From Ancylomarina sp. 16SWW S1-10-2 (GTDB lineage Bacteria; Bacteroidota; Bacteroidia; Bacteroidales; Marinifilaceae), in contig NZ_SADB01000008.1 in the NCBI RefSeq assembly GCF_009669305.1, forward strand, positions 62,001-126,000: a stretch of 64,000 bases of DNA. The letters run 5' to 3'. This document shows positions 25,334 to 34,156 of this stretch, one piece after another (position 1 is the first letter of the stretch; the number at the start of each line of letters is the position of its first letter). The notes under the pieces were generated by a model. That model did no database searches, was not told the origin of the DNA, and saw nothing but the letters and a program-made list of their open reading frames with translations. The position numbers and the translations under genes are program-made.

Positions 25334-26665
25334 ATGATTCAATTTTTTAAAAGGAAAAGACTATTTGATCGTATTAAAGATCCTTTAGCAGATTTCGTAA
25401 GATTAGAGGCATTTGGTGGTATTGTTCTAATGGTATTTACTGTATTAGCATTAGTTATTGCTAATTCCTATATGGGAGAAGATTTTCTTGCTTATTGGGA
25501 GAACTATTTTGGTCTACATTTTGGCGATTGGCAACTAAGCAAAACTTTAATTCATTGGATTAACGATGGCTTAATGGCAATCTTCTTTTTTGTAGTTGGC
25601 CTCGAAATTAAGCGGGAAATGCTAACAGGAGGGCTATCTTCTATAAAAAATGCCAGTTTACCAATTTTCGCTGCCGTAGGTGGAATGTTGGTCCCAGCTT
25701 TAATTTATGTTTATTTTAATCAGACAGGATCGGGTACACATGGTTGGGGAGTGCCTATGGCAACAGATATTGCATTTGCACTTGGTATTTTAATTCTATT
25801 AGGGAACCGAATACCTGTTTCTTTAAAGTTACTATTAACCTCAATAGCTATTGTCGATGATATTGGCGCTGTAATCGTAATAGCTCTTTTTTATACCTCA
25901 GAGATCGATTGGATGTATCTAATTTATGGCGGTGGTATATATGCTTTACTTTGGGGTTTGAATTTATTAAAGGTAAGGATTATCCCTGTTTATTTATTCT
26001 TAGGATGTATCCTTTGGTATGTTCTCTTAAAATCGGGTGTACATGCTACATTAGCGGGTATTCTTTTAGCTTTAACTATTCCTGCACGAGCTAGCTGTGA
26101 AGTGTTTGAGTTTATAAAATCAGGAACGTCTCTATTGAGTCAAATGGGTAAGATTCCTACAGAATCAACAGTAGCTGAAACGGATAAACATATTCAGTCA
26201 TCTGTAGAAACAATTAAGGAAAACTGTCAGGAAGTAATTTCTCCTTTACAGAGGTTGGAACATGCCTTACACCCTTTCGTTATCTACTTTATAGTGCCTT
26301 TATTTGCTTTTGCAAATGCTGGTGTTATTATCGATCATCAGCTGCTTGGAGAGGTTCTTGAGCCTATATCCATAGGAATTATATTGGGGCTTTTCTTGGG
26401 TAAACCTATAGGTATATATCTTTTTGCATGGGCAGGTGTTCGATTGGGTTTTGCACGAAAACCAGTCGATGTGTATTGGTCACAAATATTAGGAATTGGA
26501 TTCCTTGGAGGAATTGGTTTTACGATGTCTTTCTTTGTATCACAGTTAGCATTTACAGATCCTTCCGTATTGAGTTTAGCCAAGCTTGCTGTTCTTATTG
26601 CATCTGTACTATCTGGTTTGATAGGTTTCTTAATTTTAAAATCCTTTTCACACGATCCTAAATAA
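25334..26665 (+). CDS. nhaA: Na+/H+ antiporter NhaA
   Basis: This 443-residue inner-membrane antiporter carries the NhaA hallmarks: HWINDGLMAIFFFVVGLEIKREMLTGGLS (residues 75-105), GGMLVPALIY, the ion-site motif MATDIAFALGIL and IAIVDDIGAVIVIALFY with adjacent Asp residues, and GLFLGKPIGIYLFAW plus GFLGGIGFTMSFFVSQLAF at the end. About 12 membrane segments are visible. A hydrophilic insert of about 45 residues (270-315, with TESTVAETDKHIQ) separates the halves, longer than in E. coli. It exports Na+ in exchange for H+, as expected in a marine organism, and could share the sodium cycle with the V-ATPase in this window. Confidence 0.95.
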   Translation: MIQFFKRKRLFDRIKDPLADFVRLEAFGGIVLMVFTVLALVIANSYMGEDFLAYWENYFGLHFGDWQLSKTLIHWINDGLMAIFFFVVGLEIKREMLTGGLSSIKNASLPIFAAVGGMLVPALIYVYFNQTGSGTHGWGVPMATDIAFALGILILLGNRIPVSLKLLLTSIAIVDDIGAVIVIALFYTSEIDWMYLIYGGGIYALLWGLNLLKVRIIPVYLFLGCILWYVLLKSGVHATLAGILLALTIPARASCEVFEFIKSGTSLLSQMGKIPTESTVAETDKHIQSSVETIKENCQEVISPLQRLEHALHPFVIYFIVPLFAFANAGVIIDHQLLGEVLEPISIGIILGLFLGKPIGIYLFAWAGVRLGFARKPVDVYWSQILGIGFLGGIGFTMSFFVSQLAFTDPSVLSLAKLAVLIASVLSGLIGFLILKSFSHDPK

Positions 26666-26690
26666 TTTATTTAATCATATTTAGTTTTTA

Positions 26691-26717
26691 GGCCGAGACG
26701 TAAGTTTCGGTCTTTTT
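26691..26717 (+). terminator. Terminator of nhaA
   Basis: GGCCGAGAC / GTTTCGGTC stem (two wobble pairs) with GTAA loop, followed by TTTTT. Confidence 0.75.
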
Positions 26718-26743
26718 ATGTGTTAGATTATGAAATAGATGTA

Positions 26744-28867
26744 TTAATGAACAACTGTATTTACTGTAAATTTAAATGTAGAACCAGTTCCTTCTTTACT
26801 CTCTGCCCAAATCTGTCCTTCATTTTTTTGTACAAATTCATAACATAAAGCGAGACCTAATCCTGTTCCTTTTTCTTTATTAGTTCCTATAGTCGTGTGG
26901 CCTTTATCTATTTTGAAGAGTTGGTCTATTTGTTCTGGAGTCATACCTACACCATGGTCCGAAACCGAAATTATAGTTTTAGAACCTTTTTGCTCTGTTG
27001 ATAGGTTGATCACGCTTCCTTCATGGGAAAATTTAATTGCATTATTAATCAAGTTTAGAATAACTGTTTTAATCGAGAATTTATCAATAAATACTATTTT
27101 TTCTTCTGTTTCAGAATATTCGATAGTAATATTCTTAAGTTTTGCCGTAGCTTGATGAGGAAGTATACATTCTCTAATTAATTCAGCTAGGTTTTCTTCA
27201 TGTATTTGAATTTTAATATTCCCTTGTTGAATTCTAGCCCATGTTAATAAGTTATCAAGTAGACTATATGTGTTTTTTGAGGCCATATTTAAATCATTAA
27301 TGAAATCTTTTCGTTCTGAGTCGTTAAGATTATCATATGATGAATGTAGAATATTACTTAGGCCAATTATAGCATTAAAAGGCGATCTTAAATCATGCGC
27401 AATAATAGAAAATAATTTGTCTTTTGTTTTATTAGCAATTTCAAGTTCTGATTTTTGATTTTGAATGATCTGATGAGACTTTTTCTTTATTCTAGATCTA
27501 TTTAGTAGAATCAAAAATAAAATAAAGACTACAAAAGATAGTAGAATTAGATAATTATTATTCTGATTTTGTTTTTCTATTTGTAGCTTGTTTAAGTTAA
27601 CGTCTTTCCGAAGAGATTCATTCTCAATAATTTTTTGTTTGGTCTCAAATTTAGTTTGTAACTCAGATATTTGATGCTGGCGTGTTACATCGAATATGCT
27701 ATCTCTATAATTTAGTTCCTTTTGTTTGTAATCTAAGGCTAGCTCAAGTTTGTTAATTTTAGAATAGTATAAGCTATATATTTTGTATAAATCAACTAAG
27801 TTAGAACTGATATTATGTTTTTCTATAAGGCTTTGAGATTCCTCTAAACACGTTTTCGCTTCTGAAAAATTATTGTTTAATATTTCTAGTTTAGCAACAA
27901 GTATTAAGTTCATAATAAGTTGCCTTTTTGAATTGTATTTTCTGTTCAGTTCAATGGCGTGTTGTAGATATTTTAAGGCTAGTTTATTGTGTTTTAAAGA
28001 ATGGTGTGACTGCCCTAAATTGGAGTAAACTAAGGAGAGTTGGAGTTTATTGTTCAGTTTCAAGTATGCCGGTAGTGCTTTGTCAAAATATTCGATTGCT
28101 TTTTTATGTTGCCCCATCTCGCTATAACATGCTCCAATATTATTTAGAGCGGTTGGGTAAGCTAATGTATAGTTTAAAGTATTTGAACGAGCTAGTGCTG
28201 TTTTAAAATATCCAATAGCTCCCTGTAGATCTTCATTACACATTAAAGTGCTACCTATATTTAATGAAATATTAATGAGTTTATCATCGAGTTTTAAGCT
28301 ATCAGCTAGTTGATAGGCAGTCATGAATTTTTCTAATGCAAGTTTGTACTTAGCTTGATTAGTATAGCTAGCTGCAGTTGTATTTAAACATTGTATCTGA
28401 ATGTTCAATTCATTAGCATCTATAGCTTTTTTGTATGACCTATTGAGAACATTTATAGAGCTATCTATTTCTCCAATTGCATAAAGTCGAAATCCTTTAT
28501 AATATAGAGAGGATATCATTTCCTTATTCAGATGTTTTGATTTAGACAAGCGTAAAGCTTCGTTATTGAAACTTAAGGCGTCTTCTTTGTTTCCCGAATA
28601 AATAGATGCGTAAGATAAATAGTTTAGTGCATTTATTTTGACGCTATCTATATGGTAAATAGTAGCTAGAGAATCTGCTTTTTTTGAATAATATATAAGT
28701 TGGTCAGTATCTTTATAATAATACGTTTTGGCAAGTTGGAGGAATAGGGATGCTTTGTTTTGATCTTCCGATTTATTTAGTTCCTGTTTTAGACTATCAA
28801 TTTTGTTTTGACCATAGCTTAATTGACAAAACAAAAGGTTTAGAATAAATAGTGACAGATATCTCAT
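26744..28867 (-). CDS. TPR-containing sensor histidine kinase
   Basis: This 707-residue protein has a signal peptide (LFILNLLFCQLSYGQ), then about eight tetratricopeptide repeats to residue 380 (for example ALNNIGACYSEMGQHKKAIEYFDKAL and YSNLGQSHHSLKHNKLALKYLQHAI). A coiled-coil stretch and one membrane helix follow (NYLILLSFVVFILFLILLN). The cytoplasmic kinase has HisKA with the phospho-accepting His in SIIAHDLRSPFNAIIGLS and HATPase_c with NLINNAIKFS, DHGVGM and GTGLGLAL. The TPR part is periplasmic. No response regulator or receiver domain is adjacent, so it is an orphan kinase. The signal it senses is unknown. Confidence 0.92.
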   Translation of the reverse strand: MRYLSLFILNLLFCQLSYGQNKIDSLKQELNKSEDQNKASLFLQLAKTYYYKDTDQLIYYSKKADSLATIYHIDSVKINALNYLSYASIYSGNKEDALSFNNEALRLSKSKHLNKEMISSLYYKGFRLYAIGEIDSSINVLNRSYKKAIDANELNIQIQCLNTTAASYTNQAKYKLALEKFMTAYQLADSLKLDDKLINISLNIGSTLMCNEDLQGAIGYFKTALARSNTLNYTLAYPTALNNIGACYSEMGQHKKAIEYFDKALPAYLKLNNKLQLSLVYSNLGQSHHSLKHNKLALKYLQHAIELNRKYNSKRQLIMNLILVAKLEILNNNFSEAKTCLEESQSLIEKHNISSNLVDLYKIYSLYYSKINKLELALDYKQKELNYRDSIFDVTRQHQISELQTKFETKQKIIENESLRKDVNLNKLQIEKQNQNNNYLILLSFVVFILFLILLNRSRIKKKSHQIIQNQKSELEIANKTKDKLFSIIAHDLRSPFNAIIGLSNILHSSYDNLNDSERKDFINDLNMASKNTYSLLDNLLTWARIQQGNIKIQIHEENLAELIRECILPHQATAKLKNITIEYSETEEKIVFIDKFSIKTVILNLINNAIKFSHEGSVINLSTEQKGSKTIISVSDHGVGMTPEQIDQLFKIDKGHTTIGTNKEKGTGLGLALCYEFVQKNEGQIWAESKEGTGSTFKFTVNTVVH

Positions 28868-29031
28868 AGGTGTAATTTGTGTAAATCTAGCTTATTAAAT
28901 GGGGTAGCAAAGTAGGAAATAATGTTCTATTATTATGTTCTTTCTTATTAAAATTAGTTGATTAATAATGATTATCTGTTTATAAATTGACGAGTTCTTG
29001 AAATAATGTCAAAAATAAATATTGAAATAAA

Positions 29032-29073
29032 AATGAACGTTCATTCATTATTAAAAATATTTGTATATATTTG
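29032..29073 (+). promoter_or_regulatory. TetR operator and promoter of the DoxX-TetR operon
   Basis: AATGAACGTTCATT (29032-29045) is a perfect 14-bp palindrome. TATATTTG (29066-29073) is a consensus -7 box, so the palindrome covers the -33 region. A near-identical palindrome precedes the reductase gene at 30852, which points to the TetR protein encoded between them. Confidence 0.75.
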
Positions 29074-29114
29074 TACTAACAAAATCAGTAAAGTGTATTA
29101 TGTACTGATGAAAA

Positions 29115-29528
29115 ATGATTGAATTTAAATATAAAGATATGAGTATTACCAATAAAATATGGTTTGGAGTTAGAATATTATTCGCTCTATTTATGATTAT
29201 GGGAGGGGTGCAACATTTTATAAAGCCTAATTTTTATTTACCATTTGTACCGAGTTTTTTACCATTCCCAATGACTATAATCTATTTATCGGGAATTGTT
29301 GAAGTTGTCTTAGGTTTGGCTTTGTTATTTACAAAATATGCAAGAATTTCAGCTATAGGTATTTTTTTACTCATGTTACTTTTTTTACCCGTACATGTTT
29401 GGGATATCATTTCGGACACGCCAGCAATTGGATCACATAAGGCGGCATTAATAAGATTACCGTTTCAGTTTCTATTTCTGGCTATAGCCTGGAAAATTAA
29501 GCAAGTATCATCACTTACAAGAAAGTAA
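29115..29528 (+). CDS. DoxX-family membrane protein
   Basis: This 137-residue protein has four membrane helices (residues 14-34, 55-72, 78-98 and 108-128). IWFGVRILFALFMIMGGVQHFIKP and YLSGIVEVVLGLALLF match the DoxX/DoxD-like fold. In several bacteria DoxX-like proteins take part in membrane-associated oxidative or thiol-stress responses; the reaction is not known. It is the first gene of the TetR-controlled operon, three bases upstream of the tetR start, and is probably autoregulated with it. A second Met at residue 9 is an alternative start. Confidence 0.8.
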   Translation: MIEFKYKDMSITNKIWFGVRILFALFMIMGGVQHFIKPNFYLPFVPSFLPFPMTIIYLSGIVEVVLGLALLFTKYARISAIGIFLLMLLFLPVHVWDIISDTPAIGSHKAALIRLPFQFLFLAIAWKIKQVSSLTRK

Positions 29529-29531
29529 AAT

Positions 29532-30110
29532 ATGGCAACACGAGTAAAAAGTCCAGATAAACGTAAGGCTCTATTAAAAGCAACTCTTAGTCTAATTAAT
29601 AATAATGGTTTTCATGCGGCACCCATGTCTAAAATAGCCAAGTTGGCTAAGGTGTCACCTGCAACAATCTATATTTATTTTGAGAATAAACAGGATTTAG
29701 TTAACCAATTGTACCTTGAAGTAAAGAGCGCTTTTAGCGAGCATGCTTTTCAAAATTTCTCAGACGAAATGCCTGTTAAAAAGGGATTCGATATTATATG
29801 GAACAATATTGCGGATTATAAAATTAGTCTGCCCGAAGAATCTAATTTTCTCTCACAGTGTGATAATACACCTATGATTGATGAAAAAAGCAGACTAGAA
29901 GGACTGAAGAATATTGAGCCCTTATTGAATTTATGGGAGCGAGGGAAAAGTGAAGGAATTATAAAGAATATTTGTCCATACATTCTTTACGCTTATGCTA
30001 TATATCCCTTGGCATTTTTAATGACTGCACAGCAAAGAGAAGATTTTGAATTGACAGAAGATTTAAAAGGTATTGCTTTACAAGCAGCTTGGGATAGTAT
30101 TAAAATCTAA
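29532..30110 (+). CDS. TetR/AcrR-family repressor
   Basis: This 192-residue protein has an N-terminal helix-turn-helix (ATLSLINNNGFHAAPMSKIAKLAKVSPATIYIYFENKQDLVNQLY, residues 14-58), the TetR recognition pattern, and an all-helical ligand domain in the rest. It most likely binds the palindromes AATGAACGTTCATT at 29032 and AATGAACATTCATT at 30823, repressing its own operon and the adjacent reductase/dehydrogenase set until an electrophile or similar ligand releases it. The placement and target genes recall NemR of E. coli, but the cysteine content was not compared, so the sensing chemistry is open. Confidence 0.88.
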   Translation: MATRVKSPDKRKALLKATLSLINNNGFHAAPMSKIAKLAKVSPATIYIYFENKQDLVNQLYLEVKSAFSEHAFQNFSDEMPVKKGFDIIWNNIADYKISLPEESNFLSQCDNTPMIDEKSRLEGLKNIEPLLNLWERGKSEGIIKNICPYILYAYAIYPLAFLMTAQQREDFELTEDLKGIALQAAWDSIKI

Positions 30111-30121
30111 AAAAAGAAGAA

Positions 30122-30781
30122 ATGGGAAAGACAGCATTAATTCTTGGCGCAACAGGCTTAACAGGGAAATTACTCTTAAATCGTTTATTGGCTGATGAGG
30201 CTTATGATAGAGTTAAAGTGTTTTCTCGTAGAGCTTTGGGACTAGAACATCCAAAGTTGGAGGTGTATATTGGAGATCTTTTAAAACTAGATATTTTTGA
30301 ATCTGATTTTTTGGGAGATGAGGTATTCTGCTGCATTGGGACAACAGCAAATAAAACGAAGGATAAAGAAATTTATAAGCAAATAGACTTTGGTATTCCT
30401 GTTTCAGCGGCGACCTTATCTAAGAAAAATGGAGTAAATAGTTTTCTAGTCATTTCAGCTCTTGGCGCCAATGCTGAAAGTTCTATTTTCTACAATAAAA
30501 CCAAAGGTGAGATGGAAAAAGCTGTTTTAAATCAGCACATTCCTAATACCTATATTCTTAGACCATCATTAATAAAAGGTTCTAGAGACGAGAAGCGTAT
30601 TGGTGAGTCAATAGGAGGACTGCTGGCAAGTATAGCTTCGGTGTTTTTAGTTGGAAAGTTCAAGAAATATAGAGCTATTAAAGCTGAATCTATTGCAAGT
30701 GCGATGCATCAATTAGTAAAATCGAAACTCAAAACACAAATCATAGAATCTGATCAAATAGAAGAATTACGGCGTTTATGA
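30122..30781 (+). CDS. NAD(P)-binding Rossmann protein, HTATIP2/NAD(P)H-binding family
   Basis: This 219-residue protein has an N-terminal Rossmann motif ALILGATGLTGKLLLNRLL (residues 4-22), then VEVYIGDL-like LEVYIGDLLKLD, and FCCIGTTANKTKDKEIYKQIDFGIPVSAATLSKKNG, typical of atypical short-chain dehydrogenases such as the HTATIP2/YwnB group. YNKTKGEMEKAV supplies a YxxxK-like pair (Tyr and Lys). It probably acts as an oxidoreductase or a redox-sensing scaffold; the substrate is unknown. It is the third gene of the TetR operon, 11 bases after tetR. Confidence 0.8.
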   Translation: MGKTALILGATGLTGKLLLNRLLADEAYDRVKVFSRRALGLEHPKLEVYIGDLLKLDIFESDFLGDEVFCCIGTTANKTKDKEIYKQIDFGIPVSAATLSKKNGVNSFLVISALGANAESSIFYNKTKGEMEKAVLNQHIPNTYILRPSLIKGSRDEKRIGESIGGLLASIASVFLVGKFKKYRAIKAESIASAMHQLVKSKLKTQIIESDQIEELRRL

Positions 30782-30822
30782 TGAAAACTTCGTAATTGCA
30801 CCCTTTTTTACATTAATAAAAG

Positions 30823-30836
30823 AATGAACATTCATT
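30823..30836 (+). promoter_or_regulatory. Second TetR-type operator, before the CurA-type reductase gene
   Basis: AATGAACATTCATT differs at one central base from the perfect palindrome at 29032. It lies 16 bases before the ATG at 30852, so it may sit over the transcript start or block readthrough. Confidence 0.65.
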
Positions 30837-30851
30837 AATAAAATAAAAAAG

Positions 30852-31844
30852 ATGAAAACAATACATTTAAATACAAGACCAATAGGTACGCCTCAATTGT
30901 CTGATTTTAATTTAGTAAATGAAGATATGCCTCAGGTTGGTGATAACGAAATGTTATTAAAGACAACTTATATTTCAGTTGATCCTTATTTAAGAGGTAG
31001 AATGATGGAAGGAAAATCTTATATCGCGCCATTTGAATTAAATAAGGCATTGAGTTCTGGAATGATTTCTGAAGTGGTAGAGTCGAATTTAGATGGCTTT
31101 AAAAAAGGAGATTTTGTCTCTGGAATGTTAGAATGGAAAGAATATCAGACTCATAATGGTGAGGGGTTAATGAAAGTCGACCCTGCTCAGGCTTCTCTAT
31201 CAACTTATTTGGGCATACTAGGAATGACGGGTTTAACTGCCTATTTAGGTTTGACTGAAATTGGTAAGCCTAAAGCTGGTGAAACTGTTGTTGTTTCTGG
31301 AGCTGCAGGAGCAGTGGGTAGTGTTGTTGGTCAAATTGCAAAATTATTAGGTTGTCGTGTGGTTGGTATTGCCGGTAGCGATGAAAAGGTTGAGGTCCTA
31401 AAATCAGAATATGGTTTTGATGCAGGTATCAATTACAAAACCACTGGAGATATAAATAAAGCTATTGCTGAAGCGTGTCCCAATGGAGTAGATGTTTATT
31501 TTGATAATGTTGGTGGTGAAATTTCAGATGGCGTCATGTTCAACCTGAATCGCTTTGCAAGAATAATTGTTTGTGGAGCCATATCAATGTACAATTCAAC
31601 AAGTTTACCAATGGGACCAAGGTTAGATTCTATTTTAATTAAGAATTCAGCATTAAAACAAGGCTTTATAGTAGCTAATTATATGGCGAAGTTTGGTGAA
31701 GCTATTCCTAAGTTAGCTCAGTGGCTGCAAGAAGGTAAATTAAAGTCTACCGAAACCATAGTCGAAGGTTTTGAAAATACACCTCAAGCTTTTATCAACC
31801 TATTTGAAGGCAAGAATAAGGGTAAGATGATTGTGAAAATATAA
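30852..31844 (+). CDS. NADPH-dependent double-bond reductase, CurA/YncB type (MDR family)
   Basis: This 330-residue zinc-free medium-chain dehydrogenase/reductase has YISVDPYLRGRMMEGKSYIAPFELNKAL in the N-terminal catalytic domain and the cofactor motif GAAGAVGSVVGQIAKLLGCRVVGIAG at about residues 150-175. FDNVGGEISDGVMFNLNRFARIIVCGAIS is typical of the leukotriene-B4/curcumin-reductase group. Relatives reduce the activated C=C bond of alkenals and alkenones, a detoxification step. It begins right behind a TetR-type operator and is followed 40 bases on by a YqhD-type alcohol dehydrogenase, so it probably belongs to the same regulon. Confidence 0.88.
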   Translation: MKTIHLNTRPIGTPQLSDFNLVNEDMPQVGDNEMLLKTTYISVDPYLRGRMMEGKSYIAPFELNKALSSGMISEVVESNLDGFKKGDFVSGMLEWKEYQTHNGEGLMKVDPAQASLSTYLGILGMTGLTAYLGLTEIGKPKAGETVVVSGAAGAVGSVVGQIAKLLGCRVVGIAGSDEKVEVLKSEYGFDAGINYKTTGDINKAIAEACPNGVDVYFDNVGGEISDGVMFNLNRFARIIVCGAISMYNSTSLPMGPRLDSILIKNSALKQGFIVANYMAKFGEAIPKLAQWLQEGKLKSTETIVEGFENTPQAFINLFEGKNKGKMIVKI

Positions 31845-31884
31845 GAAGTAAGAATTTATTAGTAATTAATAGCAAATTGAAACG

Positions 31885-33045
31885 ATGAATAATTTCGAAT
31901 ATAAAAATCCAACTAAAATCATTTTTGGTCAAAATAAAATTGCAGAGTTGGCAACAGAAATTCCTACAAACGCAAAAATTCTGATGCTTTATGGAGGAGG
32001 GAGTATTAAAAGTAATGGCATTTACGATCAGGTTAAAACGGCTTTAGCAGATTTTGAAGTTTTGGAATTTTCTGGAATACCTTCAAATCCAGAGTATTCT
32101 ATCCTAATGAATGCATTGGATTTTATCAAGTCGAATGAAATTACCTATCTTTTAGCTGTTGGAGGAGGATCTGTAATTGATGGAACTAAGTTTTTATCAG
32201 CTGCTGCTTTCCACGAAGGAGAAACACCTTGGGATTTACTAACAAGTAGAAAGCCTGTGTTGAAAGCAATGCCGTTTGCTGCTGTTTTGACTTTACCTGC
32301 AACAGGTTCTGAAATGAATTCTGGAGCAGTGGTAACCCGAAGAGAAACCAAGGAAAAGTTAGCTATGAGTGGTCCTGCTTTGTTTCCTCAGTTTTCTATT
32401 CTCGATCCTCAGGTGATCAAATCTATTCCAGAGAGACAAATAGCCAATGGTTTGGCTGATGCTTTTACTCACGTTTTAGAGCAATATTTAACTTACCCAA
32501 CTGATGCTTTATTGCAAGATCGATTTGCAGAGGGTATTCTACAAACCTTGATTGAGGTGTCACCAAAGATATTGAAGGATCCAAGTGATTATAATGCAGG
32601 AGCCAACTTTATGTGGAGCTGTACGATGGCTTTAAATGGTTTAATTTCTCAGGGAGTGCCTTCTGATTGGGCTGTACATGCTATGGGGCATGAGTTAACC
32701 GCTCTTTTTGGTATCGATCATGCACGTACCTTAGCTATTATTGCACCTAGTCATTATAAGTACAATCTAGCTAGCAAAAAAGAGAAGTTGGCACAATTTG
32801 CCGAACGTGTATTTAATATCAGCGAAGGCAGTACTGAAGAGAAAGCACTTGCTGGCATTGATGCAACTGAAGCCTTCTTTCATACTTTAGGAATTAAAAC
32901 GAAACTTTCAGAATACACTGAGGATTATACAGGTACAGCAGAACTAATTTCCAAACGTTTTACCGATCGAGGTTGGATGGGAATTGGTGAACGAGGTAGT
33001 TTAAGTCCAACAGATGTAGCAAAAATTATAGAGATGGCTTATTAA
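31885..33045 (+). CDS. Iron-containing alcohol dehydrogenase, YqhD-type aldehyde reductase
   Basis: This 386-residue group III alcohol dehydrogenase starts NNFEYKNPTKIIFGQNKIAEL, as in YqhD/BDH proteins. The cofactor loop is LAVGGGSVIDGTKFL (residues 90-105) and TLPATGSEMNSGAVVT follows. Metal ligands lie in GLADAFTHVLEQY and HAMGHELTALFGIDHART. Relatives use NADPH to reduce short aldehydes, including methylglyoxal and butanal, protecting against reactive carbonyls; butanol dehydrogenase is another annotation for the same family. It is in a row with the CurA-type reductase and a DJ-1-like gene. Confidence 0.9.
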   Translation: MNNFEYKNPTKIIFGQNKIAELATEIPTNAKILMLYGGGSIKSNGIYDQVKTALADFEVLEFSGIPSNPEYSILMNALDFIKSNEITYLLAVGGGSVIDGTKFLSAAAFHEGETPWDLLTSRKPVLKAMPFAAVLTLPATGSEMNSGAVVTRRETKEKLAMSGPALFPQFSILDPQVIKSIPERQIANGLADAFTHVLEQYLTYPTDALLQDRFAEGILQTLIEVSPKILKDPSDYNAGANFMWSCTMALNGLISQGVPSDWAVHAMGHELTALFGIDHARTLAIIAPSHYKYNLASKKEKLAQFAERVFNISEGSTEEKALAGIDATEAFFHTLGIKTKLSEYTEDYTGTAELISKRFTDRGWMGIGERGSLSPTDVAKIIEMAY

Positions 33046-33099
33046 TAGTCTTATCTTTACTTACAATCCATTTATAAATATTTTAAAAAATATAACGAT

Positions 33100-33801
33100 A
33101 TGTCAATAACAACAGGAGCATTAAAAGTACTAATAGTTTTGACCTCACATTCTCAAATGGGAGAAACAGGTCATAAAACAGGATTTTGGGTTGAGGAATT
33201 TGCTAACCCTTATTATACATTACTTGATCAGGGAGTTGATATTACGATTGCCACACCAAAAGGTGGAGCGGCACCAATCGATCCAACTTCGGATTTACCT
33301 CAAAATGCAACAGAAGATACGGAGCGTTTTAACAAAGATGAGGCCGTGCAGAAAATGATTAAAGAAACAATTGCACTAGCCGATATTAATTTTGAAGATT
33401 ACGATGCTGTATTTTATCCAGGAGGTCACGGACCACTATGGGATTTAGCAGAGGATAAAACATCTGCCAAATTGATTCAAGATTTTTATGCAGCAAACAA
33501 ACCAGTTGCTTTTGTGTGTCATGCACCAGCTGCACTAAAACATGTGAAAGACGTTAATGGTGAGTTCTTGGTAAAAGGAAAGAAAGTTACTGGATTTACC
33601 AATGAGGAAGAGGAAGCAGTTCAGTTAACTAATGTTGTTCCATTTTTGGTAGAAGATATGCTTAAAAAGAATGGTGGCATTTACAGTTGTGGAAAAACTT
33701 GGGAAGCTTATGCAGTTCAGGACGGAAATTTAATAACAGGTCAAAATCCTGCATCATCAGCTTTAGTTGCTGAAATATTATTAAAGAAGTTGAAGAAATA
33801 A
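33100..33801 (+). CDS. DJ-1/PfpI-family protein, Hsp31-like
   Basis: This 233-residue class I glutamine-amidotransferase-like protein has TSHSQMGETGHKTGFWVEEFANPYY at the N terminus, with the acidic residue of the Hsp31 active site region, AVFYPGGHGPLWDLAED, and the nucleophile elbow FVCHAPAALKH with Cys140 followed by His141. Hsp31/YhbO-like members act as glyoxalase III or protein-repair enzymes on methylglyoxal adducts. This is the last gene of the carbonyl-detoxification run and is followed by a strong terminator, which suggests co-transcription with the two genes before it. Confidence 0.9.
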   Translation: MSITTGALKVLIVLTSHSQMGETGHKTGFWVEEFANPYYTLLDQGVDITIATPKGGAAPIDPTSDLPQNATEDTERFNKDEAVQKMIKETIALADINFEDYDAVFYPGGHGPLWDLAEDKTSAKLIQDFYAANKPVAFVCHAPAALKHVKDVNGEFLVKGKKVTGFTNEEEEAVQLTNVVPFLVEDMLKKNGGIYSCGKTWEAYAVQDGNLITGQNPASSALVAEILLKKLKK

Positions 33802-33830
33802 AAAACGGTAATTCGTTTTATTAATTATTG

Positions 33831-33869
33831 AGCCATTACGTGAATTCGATTCATGTAATGGCTTTTTTT
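33831..33869 (+). terminator. Terminator of the carbonyl-detoxification gene run
   Basis: AGCCATTAC-TGAA / TTCA-GTAATGGCT stem with TTCGA loop and seven T following. Confidence 0.9.
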
Positions 33870-33988
33870 GTAGGTGTATTCTCTAAATTAAAAGGTAAGA
33901 GAAAGGAGACGTTTATATATGTGCTGGATATTTATATTCTTTGTTATTAATCTGTTATGAAGTGTTGGGTGGGTAAATATATGAAAGT

Positions 33989-34156
33989 TTGAGACAATAT
34001 AACAAAGCATTAAATTTGTATAAACTTGGTACATTAAAAACGAATGAAAGTAAGTTTATTTATAGACTTGATTGGTTTTCTAATAAAGAAAAAGATCCTT
34101 ATATGTACGATGTGATGATATTAAGTAATCCTTCTAATTTCCCCCATTTGCTCTAA
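33989..34156 (+). pseudogene. Unrecognised 55-codon open frame, possible gene fragment
   Basis: From a TTG at 33989 there are 55 sense codons ending in TAA. The product (LRQYNKALNLYKLGTLKTNE, later KEKDPYMYDVMILSNPSNF and PHLL) has ordinary protein composition and differs from the AT-rich noise around it. There is no ribosome site or known domain, and an in-frame TAA lies five codons upstream of the TTG. It could be the remnant of a lost gene. Confidence 0.28.
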
